A DNA stretch of 64,000 bases from the NCBI GenBank assembly GCA_037355855.1, contig CM074758.1, positions 1,523,001 to 1,587,000 on the forward strand. The letters are read 5' to 3'. The first letter of the stretch is position 1, and each line of letters opens with the position of its first letter. A program made the position numbers and the translations under genes. Source of the stretch: Pseudo-nitzschia pungens (lineage: Eukaryota > Bacillariophyta > Bacillariophyceae > Bacillariales > Bacillariaceae). Below, piece by piece: positions 1 through 11,000 of the stretch. The notes under the pieces were generated by a model. The model saw only the letters and a list, made by a program, of their open reading frames with translations, was not told the DNA's origin and made no database searches.

Positions 1-265
1 TTTTTCTTAAATTTGGGATCACTATTAATAGTATGATATGATGCGCTAAAACAGAACAAAAGTGATGAAAATAGAGTTCTGTGTTTTACACTTTTCGCAA
101 AGATCACCACACAGAACTACAATGGTTGAGCGCTCCAGGAGAAAAATGCAATTGCTTCTTCTTTCCATATCGTCCAATCGAAACAGTTCGTAGTATGGTA
201 CTACGGAAAGAAGGTCGACAGTTTTCTCGAGTTTGGATGTCACAAACGTTCATTCTTTTTCTCAA

Positions 266-787
266 TCAAGCGATTTCCGTACCCGACGAATCGAAATTCT
301 TCGAAACAAGAGAGGAGAACGAGAATCCCACGTCCGTCAGGTCGAAATCGAGGTGCAGGATTGTCTCCAGAAAGTTGACTTCGTAAGTACCACCGGTCCA
401 TAACATGTACCGTGCGCACAATTTGATGGATGGCTTTTGGGGGTTGCTGATGTCCAAGACATCATTGTTGTTCGAGAGTTCCCTGATATCGAGCGTGAAT
501 TCGAAAGTGCCTTTGCTGTCCACGACGTCCGTGCTCTTGACGGTGACACCATCCAAGACCTCGATGCCCCGTGATCCATCCTCTGGATTTTGGCACTTGG
601 CCGTGAAGATTTTAGCTCGAACATTGTCCTTGGTGATATCCTCACTGACGTCGTAAGTCAGCGTGAACGTGTTTGTCTCCGAGACAAAATTGACACCAGG
701 GTTTTCGAGTTTCCATCTGTCGAGGAGACCGGCTTGTACGCCGACGAAGAAGGACATGAGAACGAATATTACGAATGTCTTCACCAT
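266..787 (-). CDS. Small secreted protein, unknown family
   Basis: An uninterrupted 173-aa protein. Residues 1-20 form a classical signal peptide: a basic MVK start, a hydrophobic core of F, V, I and L, and a small-residue end VQAG. The mature part is predicted to be mostly beta (many alternating V/T/F residues, e.g. NTFTLTYDVSED and GTFEFTLDIREL). It contains only two cysteines (AKCQN, KLCAR) and no membrane segment. I do not recognise the family; a secreted or secretory-pathway beta-sandwich protein is an inference from composition. The hydrophobic signal sequence and lack of internal stops support a real gene. The C-terminal end might be altered by an unseen intron. Confidence 0.6.
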   Translation of the reverse strand: MVKTFVIFVLMSFFVGVQAGLLDRWKLENPGVNFVSETNTFTLTYDVSEDITKDNVRAKIFTAKCQNPEDGSRGIEVLDGVTVKSTDVVDSKGTFEFTLDIRELSNNNDVLDISNPQKPSIKLCARYMLWTGGTYEVNFLETILHLDFDLTDVGFSFSSLVSKNFDSSGTEIA

Positions 788-2331
788 TGTGCGAATGCGA
801 TATATCGGATCGGAGAGAAATAATGAATAATAATACTGATTGCTTGCTTGATTGATTGCGAAGACTGGAATGCAAGTACTTGTACTCGTACGTAGTGAAT
901 CGAATCGCTAACGCTATTACTGTACTTCGTATTTATTTTCTGAAAAGATGGCATCACATTTTGAGATCCGGATTGATGAGTACGAGTACGAAGTAGTAGA
1001 AGATGGGAATTACAGCGACCATGATATTCATCATGATGTTCTTACTACTCCGTACGGTAAGTTACCGTGCTTGGTATTCTTCATCGTTGAGAAACCGTTC
1101 GATTGTAATTACCTTAAGTAACCCAAAAAGGATTTTAGGGCTTATGATTAACGAATTGGTTTGATTAAGCTCATACAAAAGTTACAGGTCACACTCGAGT
1201 ACGCATTATTTTCTTGCTCTGTTGTGATCAATCAGGTGAAACAAAACATTTCTGACATTCAGACCAGCATATTTTACTCATCTTGTGCTAGTTCCTTTAT
1301 CACTGCTCACAAACTCATATTTGGAAGGGCACAGTTCGAAACCTATATAGCCGTCGTGGATGAAATTGGAGTTATGTCTGCTTCTACTCTTATGTGGATG
1401 GCAACAAGAAAAACTGGACCAAGGGAAGTCGTCAGGAGTTGGTTTCTGTGTCTATGTAATACTTCATTCTCGTGACAATGCAATTTGCATCACAGAGCAC
1501 TACTAGTACTAATAGCTTCTAGATGTTCTGATGTAATTTGCACATAAAGTTCAACAGTAGTGACTGAATGCTTTGATTCGGTTTTTCGTCATTTTTTTGC
1601 AGGAGAACTACACGAATGCATTTTTCATTGAAATTCATAGTATTCCTTGTTCATGGTGCAAATATGATTTGCACCTATTTTCATTGCTGTTGCCACGAAA
1701 CCTACCAACTTCCCAAAATCTTTTCATCTTCTCACATCTACAAATTCGTTGCGCAGTCACTAAAGGAAAAGACATTATCTTCCCATGAATACTACACGTA
1801 CACTATTGGTACTACAAAGTCTGCAACAATTTGAATTTTTCTACAAATGGATGTATCCCTTTCCTTTGGAAGAAGAAAATCTTTGTAGATTAAGTATGTT
1901 ATTAGTTCATTTGGTTCTTGATTTCTTCCCCTGAAATAGGTTCTTTGCAGCCATGTTGCAAGTAAAGGCAAGAAGGTACAGTACATTTAGCTCTCTTCGA
2001 ATAAGTGCATAGAAATCGAGTTATGATTTACATCATACCCCATCTACCCGAAGAAGGTGCTTACGCGTCATCTTTGCTCGCGGGAGATTCAAAATCTAAT
2101 GATTTTGGGATAACAATAAATCGAGTCCGCTCGAACTGCATACACACTTCATTTGTTTACGACGTCAACGATGCATCATACAGTATTTAATCGGTATTGC
2201 GTTTTGACGCGACGTTTTTGTGTTGCGAGTTTGAAGATGTCCGTAGTAGAATGATGATCGGCCAACGATATTCAAGTATAGCCACACGCATCTTTCATAT
2301 TCCTTTCTCATATCCCACAAAGCGTCAACAT
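788..2331. other. Intergenic, AT-rich
   Basis: No convincing complete gene. One possible short first exon on the plus strand is listed separately. The longest other frames lack codon bias and recognisable motifs. Confidence 0.5.
948..1056 (+). CDS. Possible first exon of a short acidic protein
   Basis: ATG at 948 opens 36 codons rich in Asp, Glu, His and Tyr (starts MASHFEIRIDEYEYEVVEDG). It runs to a good splice donor, CG|GTAAGT, at 1057. I could not place the following exon with confidence: frames ending near 1457 or 1475 are both possible. Low confidence; this could be a chance open frame. Confidence 0.2.
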
Positions 2332-3265
2332 TCACTGAAGCTCTACGGACGAGATTCTTTCGGATTCTCTTCTTCCGATGTCGAGCATTAGATTTACACC
2401 TTGCTCAGTGACGAGCCCTCTCTGCTCTGCAGCCCGCCTGGCCGCTGACTTCTCCCCGCTTTCTCTCTTCTTTCTGTACCGCCTTCCTAGGAAAGTGAGA
2501 GCGATGTTAAAGGAAAAACATCCTATCAGTATCACAATGCCTATATATCTCAAGACGATAGCAGCCTCTTTATAATCCAACTCCGGATCCGCATCAATGT
2601 TTTCCTCCTCAAACGTTACAGGATTATCTGAATAGCTTTCCCATTTCTCTCCGAATCCGCCCATGATAATTCCTGTACCCCTCATTCTTTGGCGCATTGA
2701 GCCATCAGCGATACTTGCATCCAAACGCTGCTGAATTCTGTTTTCCATGAACATGATGTTATCGGTAGTATTTGAAACTCTCGCTTTTTCCATCTCCATC
2801 GAACCCATTTGCAAAACCTCATATTCCACATCCCATCTTGTGCGCTCTATAGTATCAGTGACAATGTGGGAAGTCCGAGATTAATACATTGGTTGTCTCC
2901 GCTGCTAGGTACGAGCGGAGGGAATCTGTCTGATGTATGAAATCCAAAATGGACCAGCTGGCCATGTTCGCCAAGATATTTGTCTCTCCTTCTATCCCTC
3001 GCTGATAACACATATTTCTGACGTTTTTGTCAATTAGGATCAAGCTCGTATCGCGACAGAAAAAAGCTTGGAGAGCATCCAACACCACGTCTTCCACGAG
3101 ATCGAGATCAATTAGCGGTGAGGACCATACCGAAAATGAAACACTGATCTGGCCAACTCCTTCTAAAGCAAGACATGGGAATGTTAGCGTAGAGATCAAG
3201 AGGAGACAGAAAAGACTCCTCATGAAAGAAAGTATCTGTATTTGAACCATCTTGTATTGTTTCAT
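2332..3265 (-). CDS. Single-pass type I membrane protein, one +1 frame break
   Basis: Two adjacent minus-strand frames form one protein of about 310 aa. The N-terminal part has a signal peptide (core LFCLLLISTLTFPCLA) followed by a luminal or extracellular region with a few cysteines. The C-terminal part has a clear membrane helix (VLRYIGIVILIGCFSF) followed by a basic tail, RRYRKKRE. The frames overlap near 2855-2885, and skipping one base around 2866 joins them smoothly. This is either a single-base insertion or, less likely, a ~41-nt intron. Start Met is uncertain: 3331, 3265, 3250 and 3223 are in frame, and the last gives the shortest signal peptide. Family not recognised. Confidence 0.5.
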
Positions 3266-3331
3266 AACGAGAGCGAGCGATGTTCGGATATCGGTTCGTT
3301 TTGGTTTGCGGTACGTTTTGGTCAGACCCAA

Positions 3332-5075
3332 CTATCCACTGCCGAATGAGCGAGATCGAATGTGCTCGAAGGAAGCAAGGAAGATGTATTTTTCATTCAC
3401 TCTATTTCTTGACTCATTCAGACCCTAAAATTTGGAACAAGGATCAGTGGTACGGTACCATACAGCAAGAGAGGCAGCATTAGTGTAAAAGGGCGTTCGC
3501 CTTCAACCACTTCACCGGTAGGTAAACGGACCTCACTCGATCCTGCAATAGAAAACTGCGACAACTTCCTTTCGCGTAGAACTATTTTTTGAAATCCAAG
3601 AGAAAAGTAACGAATACTTTTGACGAAATACCGGTACGGAAGGTAGGTATCGCTTGCATCCGACGTTTACCATCAGGTAGCGAAAAGTACCGAATTTTGT
3701 GAATGGTGAGAATTTGAAGTAATTTATCCATAATCTTACTTCATAAATGAGCATGTGTCATTAGTTGTGGGACGTATAATAATTTGAATCCCATTTTCCT
3801 CTAAATTCACGTGCATGCATGTTCCTATTTATTTGAATGATTTGCCAATAATAAACTATATTTTCATGTGAATCATTTTTGTTCTTAAAGTCACACCAAA
3901 AAACAGATTGTTGTCCGATCTAGTAACCTGTTTTTAAGAAGTGTGCAAGCCACCATCCCCATAATCTTGCTTTTGACATCGCTCACCTTTTTTATCTAAC
4001 AAGATCCTTTCGCATAGATTGCACGTGTGCACAGTCAAAAACTGATACAGTTACCTCTTGGTATTGGTAATTACCCATGAAATTACGATCATACTGGTGG
4101 ACAAAAGTGTGGGGGATGGTGTGTTGCATCTTTCTTCACCAAGCAGTAATGTCTCATCGTGGTATGGATTCGGGAAAAGTATGGATAAGGTTAAGTTACT
4201 CGTACAAGTAAGGTTACACTGTTTTGTGAGGAGTTACACATATCGAGCGCTGCTGGCGTGAACATGATCAGAATGCCTTGGTCTTCCAGAGGTTGGGTGC
4301 TAAAAGAAGGGACAAAATACTACTACTACCGGTAGTGGCAATAGTAGCAGTACGGTAATACTAGTACGAGAGGGTTTCATTCCAAAGATTTATTTTTTTG
4401 TTCCCATAGTAGCTTTTCTTACTAAAATGACAAGAGGCAGTAAGTACAATGAAGAGCATTCCTAACGTACTAGGGCTTCACAAAGAAGAAGAGTACGGTA
4501 TGTCGAGAATCCCTTTGAATGCACAGATGTAGCCTGCCTGCTACATCCTCTACCAAATAGAGGAATTAATGGTGTGTAAGATAAAAAAGAAAATGATGTC
4601 ATCATGCCAGAGTGCAAGCACACTGCACTTTAAAAATATTTTGTTGCGGTTGCATCAAGCAATAATGTCAGTTGGAATTAGCCAGTCAGTGTGTCAATGA
4701 ACTCCGGGCTTTGTGGTGGTCTATGTGAATTTGATAAGAGCAGCATTGTATTCATCCGGAACAGTCCATAGAGAAGGAACCAGTAATCTCGACCTGTGCT
4801 GAATCATTCTATGATATTTTTTACGATTAAAGACAGAGGTCAAGAATCAGCATACAAAGAGAACATTTTATTTCAAAGCAAGAAATTCTGACTTGAACAT
4901 TATCTACTCCAAAAACCACCTTGAACAACAGAAAGCTCTATTTTCTTGTCTCCTAATGTAAACATATTGTAGCATGATCTTGAACAGAACAGTGCCCAAC
5001 ATAGGTTCCACACCAATTTTTGTTGACACGATGGTATTCTTTTCTATTGTGTTTCGTTCAATCGATACATTCGAT
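3332..5075. other. Intergenic, no gene seen
   Basis: 1.7 kb of AT-rich sequence with only short, unbiased frames. It holds two of the TACCGGTA palindromes (3629 and 4327). Confidence 0.5.
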
Positions 5076-7273
5076 TTAGTTTTGAATCTTGACGATCCCT
5101 CGCAGCAACGATTTCACGGTATTTGTTAGCTTTGTCTTGTTGTACAGATCTCCGGACTGACGCACAACCTCACTGGTTGTAGGGTACGGGTGAATAACAT
5201 TTGCCACCGTGCCCAGGCCTGTTCCCGACTCCATCGCCAAAGTGACCTCTCCGATCATGTTCCCGGCTCCCTCACCGACCACAGAGCACCCCAAAATAGC
5301 ATCTGTTTTTGCGTCGACACGGAATCGTATGAAACCGTCCGTGCTGTCATCACAAATTGCGCGATCATTGTCCTTGAAATGTTTCTCAAAGACACGATAT
5401 TCGATTCCCAATTCATCCAAATCTTTCCCATACAGACCAACGCTAGCGATCTCGGGAGAAGTAAAGGTTGCATACGGTATCAACAAATTCGACATTTTTC
5501 CTTTCCCAAAAAAGAGAGCATTGCGGATGACTATGCGGGCCATGAAGTCTGCTGCATGTGTAAACTTGAATTGTGAACAGCAATCGCCGACACCAAAAAT
5601 GCGAGGATTTGTCGTTTGGAGTTTGTCGTTCACAATGAGTCCCTTCTTGGTATCGTATTCCACCTTGGCAAGTTCTAAATCCATGCCCGTAACGTTTGGA
5701 CGTCGACCTGCGGCAACCAAAAGTGCATCAAATTCATAGGTCGTCTCGATCTCCATGCCTTTTTCGACGACAGTCATTTCCATTTCCGGGTATCCGTTAT
5801 CGAGAACATTGCCATTCAATTCGATCCCTTTGTATTCAGCGACCGAGAGTCTGAAGGAAACACCGTCCTTGATCATTTGTTCCTTCACGACTTGGGCCAT
5901 GTCCTCTTCCTCCTTTGGCAGGACCCTTCCCGAGCGTCCAAAGACCGTGACCTGGGTGCCCAATCGCTGCATTGCTTGCGCCAGTTCCATCCCGATCACA
6001 CCGGGACCAATCACCCCCATTCTCTTGGGTTGTTTGGTCATGTTGAAAAATGTCTCGTTCGTCATGACGATTGGTTTTGGCCCGCTGGGTTCCATCGAAA
6101 AGGATTTTGCGTAGAGCTCCTTCAATCCCTCCATGGGAACCAGGGTAGGATACCCACCCGTCGCAATCACCGCTTTCTTAAAATTGAGGGTCCTTCCGTT
6201 CACGACCACAGAGCGTTCCGAAGCGAAGACGGCCCGGCCAATGTACACTTCGACACCCAGCCCGGTGTATCTTTCGGCGGAGTCGTGGTGGGATATCTGC
6301 GCCCGAACCTTTCGGACTCGTTCCATAACTTTTTCGAAATCGACGCGGACCGTGCTGGGGTCGACGAAGATTCCCGCCTCTTCCAAACGTTTTATGTCTC
6401 CCTTCACCGCATGAGCCATGTTTGCGGAGTGAATGATGGCTTCGCGAACGAAAGGGAAACGGTAGCAAAATCGCGTGTGTGAGCGATGAAACAAGAAGAA
6501 ACGAAAGGAACAACGACGAAACGCATGCGCAAGCAAATCATTTACGGTGTGCAAAATTTACCTTTCGACGGAACGCACCCAACGTTGAGGCAATCCCCTC
6601 CCAGCAAATTCTCCTCGATCATGGCGACCTTGGCCCCAACTCCGGCGGAACCGGAGGCAGTGATGAGTCCACCGACTCCGGCACCGATGCAAACAATGTC
6701 GTACGTCGACGATCCGTCTTCGTTGCCGACGCTCGGATCGCACCACTCGGGGGGGTGGACGTGATCGAGAAGCGTCGTGTTGTACGAATCCATGGGCCAA
6801 ACCTTGCTGGCGGCGTGAACATCTTTCGGGTTGAGAGCATCAAAGTCGGGCTGCTGGAGCGTGGGCTGGAGGGGCTGTCCGTCTCCGTTCCCGTGTTTGG
6901 AGAGGCCTTCGGCACCGAGAAACCTGGCCCACTTGACCTTTTGTCCCGTTTCCTGGTCGATTTTGTACGTGCCCCGCTCGTTCTCTCCGATCATGCGGTA
7001 GAAGAGGTATTCGTCCTTGAAGTCGTGGTCGCGATGGACGTGTTCGAAGACCTTCATTTGTTGCAGCGCTCTGCCCAGCTCGACGGCATCCTGTCGATTG
7101 GAAGCGGCCTCGCTCTCGATCAGGTAATCGACGGCATCGGTCCCAACGAAAACCTGTTTGTAGGTCTTGAGGCGGAACTGTCGATTTTCTAGCTTGATGT
7201 TTTGTTTGAACCGGGGAGCAATGTCGTCGAGATCCTTCTCGAATGCCTCGGTGTTTGCTATTTCATCAGTCAT
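5076..7273 (-). CDS. DEP-domain / disulfide oxidoreductase (mercuric reductase-like) fusion
   Basis: Two exons, 7273-6562 and 6439-5076, joined across a 122-bp intron (donor GTAAAT, acceptor AG). The splice rebuilds the active-site region GCVPSKAIIHSA exactly. The protein is 691 aa from the Met at 7273, or 726 aa from 7378. Residues ~20-95 form a DEP domain (FVGTDAVDYLI, AVELGRALQQMKVFEHV, DEYLFYRM). Then come an FAD Rossmann motif (IVCIGAGVGGL), the redox-active CLNVGCVPSK, an NAD(P)-binding GVIGPGVIGMELA, and a C-terminal dimerisation domain with HPYPTTSEV carrying the catalytic His. The domain order after DEP matches class I flavoprotein disulfide reductases (lipoamide dehydrogenase / mercuric reductase type). 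The substrate is unknown. No terminal CC pair for mercury was seen. The DEP fusion suggests membrane or G-protein signalling contact (inference). Confidence 0.88.
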
Positions 7274-7805
7274 GGCGTCGTTGGTTTTGTTTTGGATCGT
7301 CTTTTCTGTTTGTAGTCGTGTCCTTGCTTGGTCTATCGATTTAAGATTTGTGAGTTGTTGGGGTACATACCGGTGCAAGTGAGATCCCAGGGCAATCGCT
7401 TATCACTTCCCTTTTCAATTGATTCGAATGGAGAAGGTCTTCCTGCATGGCAGGTATCGTGCAAGGTAGGACCAGAATGAACGAACATGAAACATTATGA
7501 TTGACATTTTGATTTTGATAAATCATCAAAATCAATTGAAGCCAAGACACAAAGCGAACGAAAGCAAGATGCCGTACCATCTGTTACTAGTACCGTAGTG
7601 CTGGTGATCTTGTGCATACCGTAGTCCTACCGTACGTAATTACTTGTAGTCGTAGCTGCACGGAACATGGCGCACGAGGATCGCTTTGAGCTTGGGCAAC
7701 AAGCAAAAACAAACAATTATGATACGTGGTGCTACCAGACCGACGGGCAACGTTCTTTCGTGCCAATCATAATTATTGAAGGTGCGTGGAATTTTACATC
7801 AAACC
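7274..7805. other. Intergenic between reductase gene and copia element
   Basis: Probably holds the promoter and 5' UTR of the reductase gene. No other gene seen. Confidence 0.4.
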
Positions 7806-7810
7806 GGGAT
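7806..7810. repeat. Target-site duplication, left copy (GGGAT)
   Basis: GGGAT lies directly outside the copia element here and again at 13725-13729. Five bases is the usual size for Ty1/copia integrases. Confidence 0.85.
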
Positions 7811-8050
7811 TCTTGTAAATTCTCAGAACAAGTCTACAATCCGATGTAACATAATGTAAATGCACTAATTGTATTAACGTAAAAAGTGAGGGGTTTCTAA
7901 TCATACCTCTTGTGATGTGTTTCCGACATGTATTCAACTGACCAATTTTTCATCTTTGTCTCTCCAAAAGACATTTGGCGAACCTTTCATTTGGCGAACC
8001 TCAACGGTCGTTTTTATTTTGTAAACCTTAACTCTAAATTTTCTCCAACA
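7811..8050 (-). repeat. 3' LTR of the copia element
   Basis: 240 bp, identical to 13485-13724. In the element sense it starts TGTTGGAG and ends TTTACAAGA. It contains a tandem pair of GGTTCGCCAAATG. A 15-mer CTTTTTACGTTAATA (plus-strand 7872-7886) is complementary to the site next to the 5' LTR. A TATA-like TATGATTA lies about 20-25 nt before that 15-mer. Confidence 0.95.
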
Positions 8051-8063
8051 CACTCCTGTGGAT

Positions 8064-11000
8064 TCACTTTGGTTCTTCAGTACTCGAGGTTAATCCAAAC
8101 TTCACCATGGCGTCTTTATATTCCTGTTGATATTGTTCATCCTCTGTATCGCGGATCCCCAATATGAGGTTCCGGAACTTCCGGAAGAGCCCTCCTTGAA
8201 CTGGCTTGGTATAATAATCAGCGATCATCTCCTTCGTTGGGCAATGACGGACCACAATCTCCTTTCTCTTGATTCGGTCTGTGATGAAGAAATACCGGAT
8301 ATGGATATGTTTCGAGCCCTTCCCACACGATAGTCGCCCATTATTCGCCAGTAGTATTGCGGCCTCGTTATCCTGGTACAGTACATCCTCGCTGCTGTTC
8401 CCACCTTGTGCCAATCGGAAATATCTGAACCATATATGCTTTGGCAATCTTTCTCCCACTGCAACAACCTCTGTTTCAGTGGAACTTGTTGTATTGATCT
8501 TTGTCTTGGTCGACGATCCATAAATGGTTCCTCGTCCTCCTGTGACCATGACCCCAACATGTCCTCTCATATTCTCATGGACTGCATGTGCCCCATCGAT
8601 ATATAGCGAGATCTCCTTTCCATCATATCGCAGAATCAGGGGCAGATGTTTTGTTCCTTGTAAGTACTTCATTAAGTGTTCAAGCTTCTTGTAGTCATGT
8701 TCATCTGGCCTTCGGACCCTCGTACATAGGAACGCTACCGCTGTCTGTAGATCCGGACGCGCTCTCTTTCCCAGGTACAGTGCTCTTGCTGTCATTGTGT
8801 GGAAGTAATCCTTCTCCTTCTGATTCAGCAATCGGACGCTGGCATCATCTTCCATTGCTGTCCGGAATAAATGTTCCGGTGCTGCTGTAGCCTTCTCCCC
8901 TATCATATCCTCATTGATATCATTTATTAGTTTCTGCACGTAGTCATACATGCTAATCTTGACCTCCCCTTTTGTCCGAAAGTCGATGGTCATTCCAAGG
9001 TACTCGTGTAGTTTACCTCTTACTTCTGTCATTGGGTCGGTCTTTCCGTATATTCCCTTTAGTTTATCTATGATGGCTGTCACCTCATCTGCGTCGACAT
9101 GACTGACCTTCATGTCATCCACATGGAAGGCAATTGTCATCTGCTTTCCTCCTATCATTTTGTTCCATACACATGGGTCGTATGGATTCATTTCGAACCC
9201 CCATTCAGCGAGGTGACCAATAAGTTTCTTGTAGGATAATAGGGCTGCGTTTAGTGTGCCATATATGGCTTTGCTGCACTTGACAAATATCACCCACTTC
9301 CCTCTGGATTTCTGCAAATGTGGCTTCCATCGATCCCTGTCCAGTTCCATTAGTGCTAGTGCCAGCTCCCCATCTACCCTTAGGATGAGCCGTCCTTCCA
9401 TTGGTGTTTGTAGGAAATGTCCTGGTAGGTCCAGGGTTGCAACATCCCGTCCCTCGAATGCATCGATCATCAACAAATAGAATAGTCCTTCTGTTGATAC
9501 GGTTGGAGATCGGGTGTCCTCTTTATTCATCCAGATCCTCTGTTTCCTCCCATCAGCGCATGCACGTCCCTTCACACTTCCATCTCTCTTCCTTGTTAGA
9601 AATAGTAATATGGGTAGTGCTAATCGCTTGTCCTCATTTGATAGTGTCTTGTAGTCAATCTCTTCAAACACCTCCCGGGATAGCATCTGTTTCATTTCCT
9701 TGGCAGTTGCGGCCTTCCCTTCCTCACCGAACTCTCGTAGTCCTGCTTTTAACCCATACTGAGTCATGATATAGTGAGTCACCGCTCCACGACATTTCTC
9801 TGACGTTGTACCCAGGAAGGTCATTGCACGTTCATAGTTGTATTGCTCGTTTCCAGATGTGACTAGTTTAACATTTTCCTTGAACTCGGTTGCCCTCTGC
9901 AGATATTGGTATGCACTCCTGTGCTTTGTCTCTTGGGTCATCTTGTGGATAACCCCCTTGAAACGCTTATGCTCCTCGGTCATAACGTTTACATATGCGT
10001 CTTCATAACCCGGCCAGACATATGGTTGGACAGTCCGTCTTGGCCGTCCTTCGGAACTGGTGCTCTCTTCACTATCACTTTGATATTCCTGATCGGATCC
10101 GTCGGTTCCGGCACTTGCTCCATCATTGTCCTCCTCTTGGTTTTCTCCGTCCGAGTCCGACTGCTCGCTATCCGTTTCGAAAATGATTTCGATTTCGTCA
10201 TCCACCACTCCTGTATTTTCGGTGGTGTTCCCTTGGGAGCTATCATGATCCACTCCTGTGCTTTCTTCATCTTCATCCTCAGATGTTGAATCGATTCTTT
10301 CGTCGATCCCTTTGCTATCGTCGGTGACGTCACGGTCAGAGTCGATTGACGCGTCATCATTGTTGTCGTCTCCTTCGACTTCGTCTATGTTTGTCATTTG
10401 GTTATTGTCCCCATCTGTGAACACCAATCCGATAGGGTTCTTGTTCCCCATTGTGTTAACTTGGTCAATAACCTCATCCGGCATCGGTAGGATGTGAAAG
10501 TCGGGTCTGTCTCTCTCAATTCTTCTTCCTGTTTTCAGGCTCATGAAGGTCATTCCTCCTTGTAAATTGTGCATAGGCCCCATGGCTATGGCCCCGAATG
10601 TCCTTGTTTTCAATGTATTGTCAGTTTCTCTTCTCACCTGGGCATATGTCCCGAAAGGTATAGTACAGTGTAGTTTGTAGTCTAGTTTCTTTCCGGTGAC
10701 TATTGTCATCGGTGATAGGATTTTAGATACACCCCCTTCCCATGATATGCCATTGATGTACACCATTACCCCGGCAATGAGCCCAATCACCATCCGGTTT
10801 GGTATTCGCTTAAAAGGGGTGTTATGGAAGGCGCATCTTGCTCTTTCTTTTATTACGCGAATGAATCGCTCCACCTCAGGCACATGTTCATCCTGTGCTG
10901 CGATGTTAAGTAGGATTCCTATGCCCGCGAGCTCATTATCTAAGCATTCAAACTGTTTATCACCCAGCATAAGCCCGATGTGGAACCCGCGTCGTTTATA

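Noticed and set aside
6440..6561. Two separate reductase genes
   Set aside because: The split active-site sequence is restored exactly by a 122-bp GT-AG intron.
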